DNA of 21,753 nt from JANNRA01 sp031401035 (GTDB lineage: Bacteria; Desulfobacterota; Binatia; HRBIN30; CADEER01). The translations under genes were made by a program, and so were the position numbers. The stretch is from the NCBI GenBank assembly GCA_031401035.1, contig JANNRA010000031.1, positions 1 through 21,753 of the forward strand. The letters run 5' to 3'. The stretch's first letter is position 1. Each line of letters begins with the position of its first letter. This document shows, piece after piece, positions 21,716 to 21,753 of the stretch. Below the pieces are notes generated by a model. The model was not told the origin of the DNA, searched no databases, and saw only the letters and a list, made by a program, of their open reading frames with translations.

Positions 21716-21753
21716 GCGGGCGTCTCGCCCGCAGCGCAGCGCGCTACGCTGCG
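21716..21753. repeat. short hairpin repeat running off the window end
   Basis: GCGGGC (21716-21721) and GCCCGC (21727-21732) pair around GTCTC. Overlapping it, CGCAGCG (21730-21736) pairs with CGCTGCG (21747-21753). The GCGGGCGTCTCGCCCGC unit is one I know as scattered in intergenic DNA of large GC-rich genomes. It could also end the chrA transcript. Confidence 0.5.

Overview
The window is GC-rich DNA with strongly GC3-biased genes from what looks like a deltaproteobacterium-like lineage. Candidatus Binatota/Binatia is my best guess. This rests on two things: the thrS-rpmI-rplT-pheS-pheT-ihfA-merR gene order, and secreted proteins ending in Cys-bracketed, dockerin/EF-hand-like repeats (DCNxDGxVxxxEL) of a kind I associate with Binatia-type genomes. 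The lineage is an inference from style, not from a marker comparison.

Left part (1-6400) is accessory and partly decayed. A degenerate SDR-like gene precedes a promoter, tRNA-Gln(CTG) and tRNA-Glu(CTC). The last 25 bases around the 3' end of tRNA-Glu recur exactly at 3330-3354. Between the two copies lie a 5'-truncated tyrosine integrase, a cysteine-rich secreted protein gene and a 54-codon 3' fragment of radC. This reads as the remains of a tRNA-Glu-integrated element. To its right, on the minus strand, come a two-gene unit (an 80-residue basic protein and a TIR-like RFNMPFELG protein of unknown role) and an RHH antitoxin/MazF-PemK toxin pair with a perfect palindrome touching the antitoxin start codon. 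Then two gene remnants on opposite strands abut within about 10 bp near 5890: the C-terminal part of an unknown protein and a tetraheme cytochrome c tail.

Middle part (6400-17540) is mainly translation housekeeping. glnS and gltX are convergent with 7 bp between them. tRNA-Val(GAC) is followed by the thrS-rpmI-rplT-pheS-pheT-ihfA-merR cluster on the plus strand. infC, which usually sits between thrS and rpmI, is absent. A long imperfect palindrome of dispersed-repeat type separates pheS and pheT, and a strong hairpin precedes pheS. A small winged-helix-like gene follows merR and has a textbook sigma-54 (-24/-12) motif directly upstream.

Right part (17541-21753) holds a nested inverted repeat and two tandem, overlapping paralogous secreted proteins on the minus strand, one with a dockerin-like tail. 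Divergent from them are a tiny lipoprotein-like ORF, a ChrA-type transporter, and a stand-alone secreted dockerin-like protein overlapping chrA by 4 nt. The window ends inside another short hairpin repeat. No rRNA, CRISPR array or intact insertion sequence is visible.
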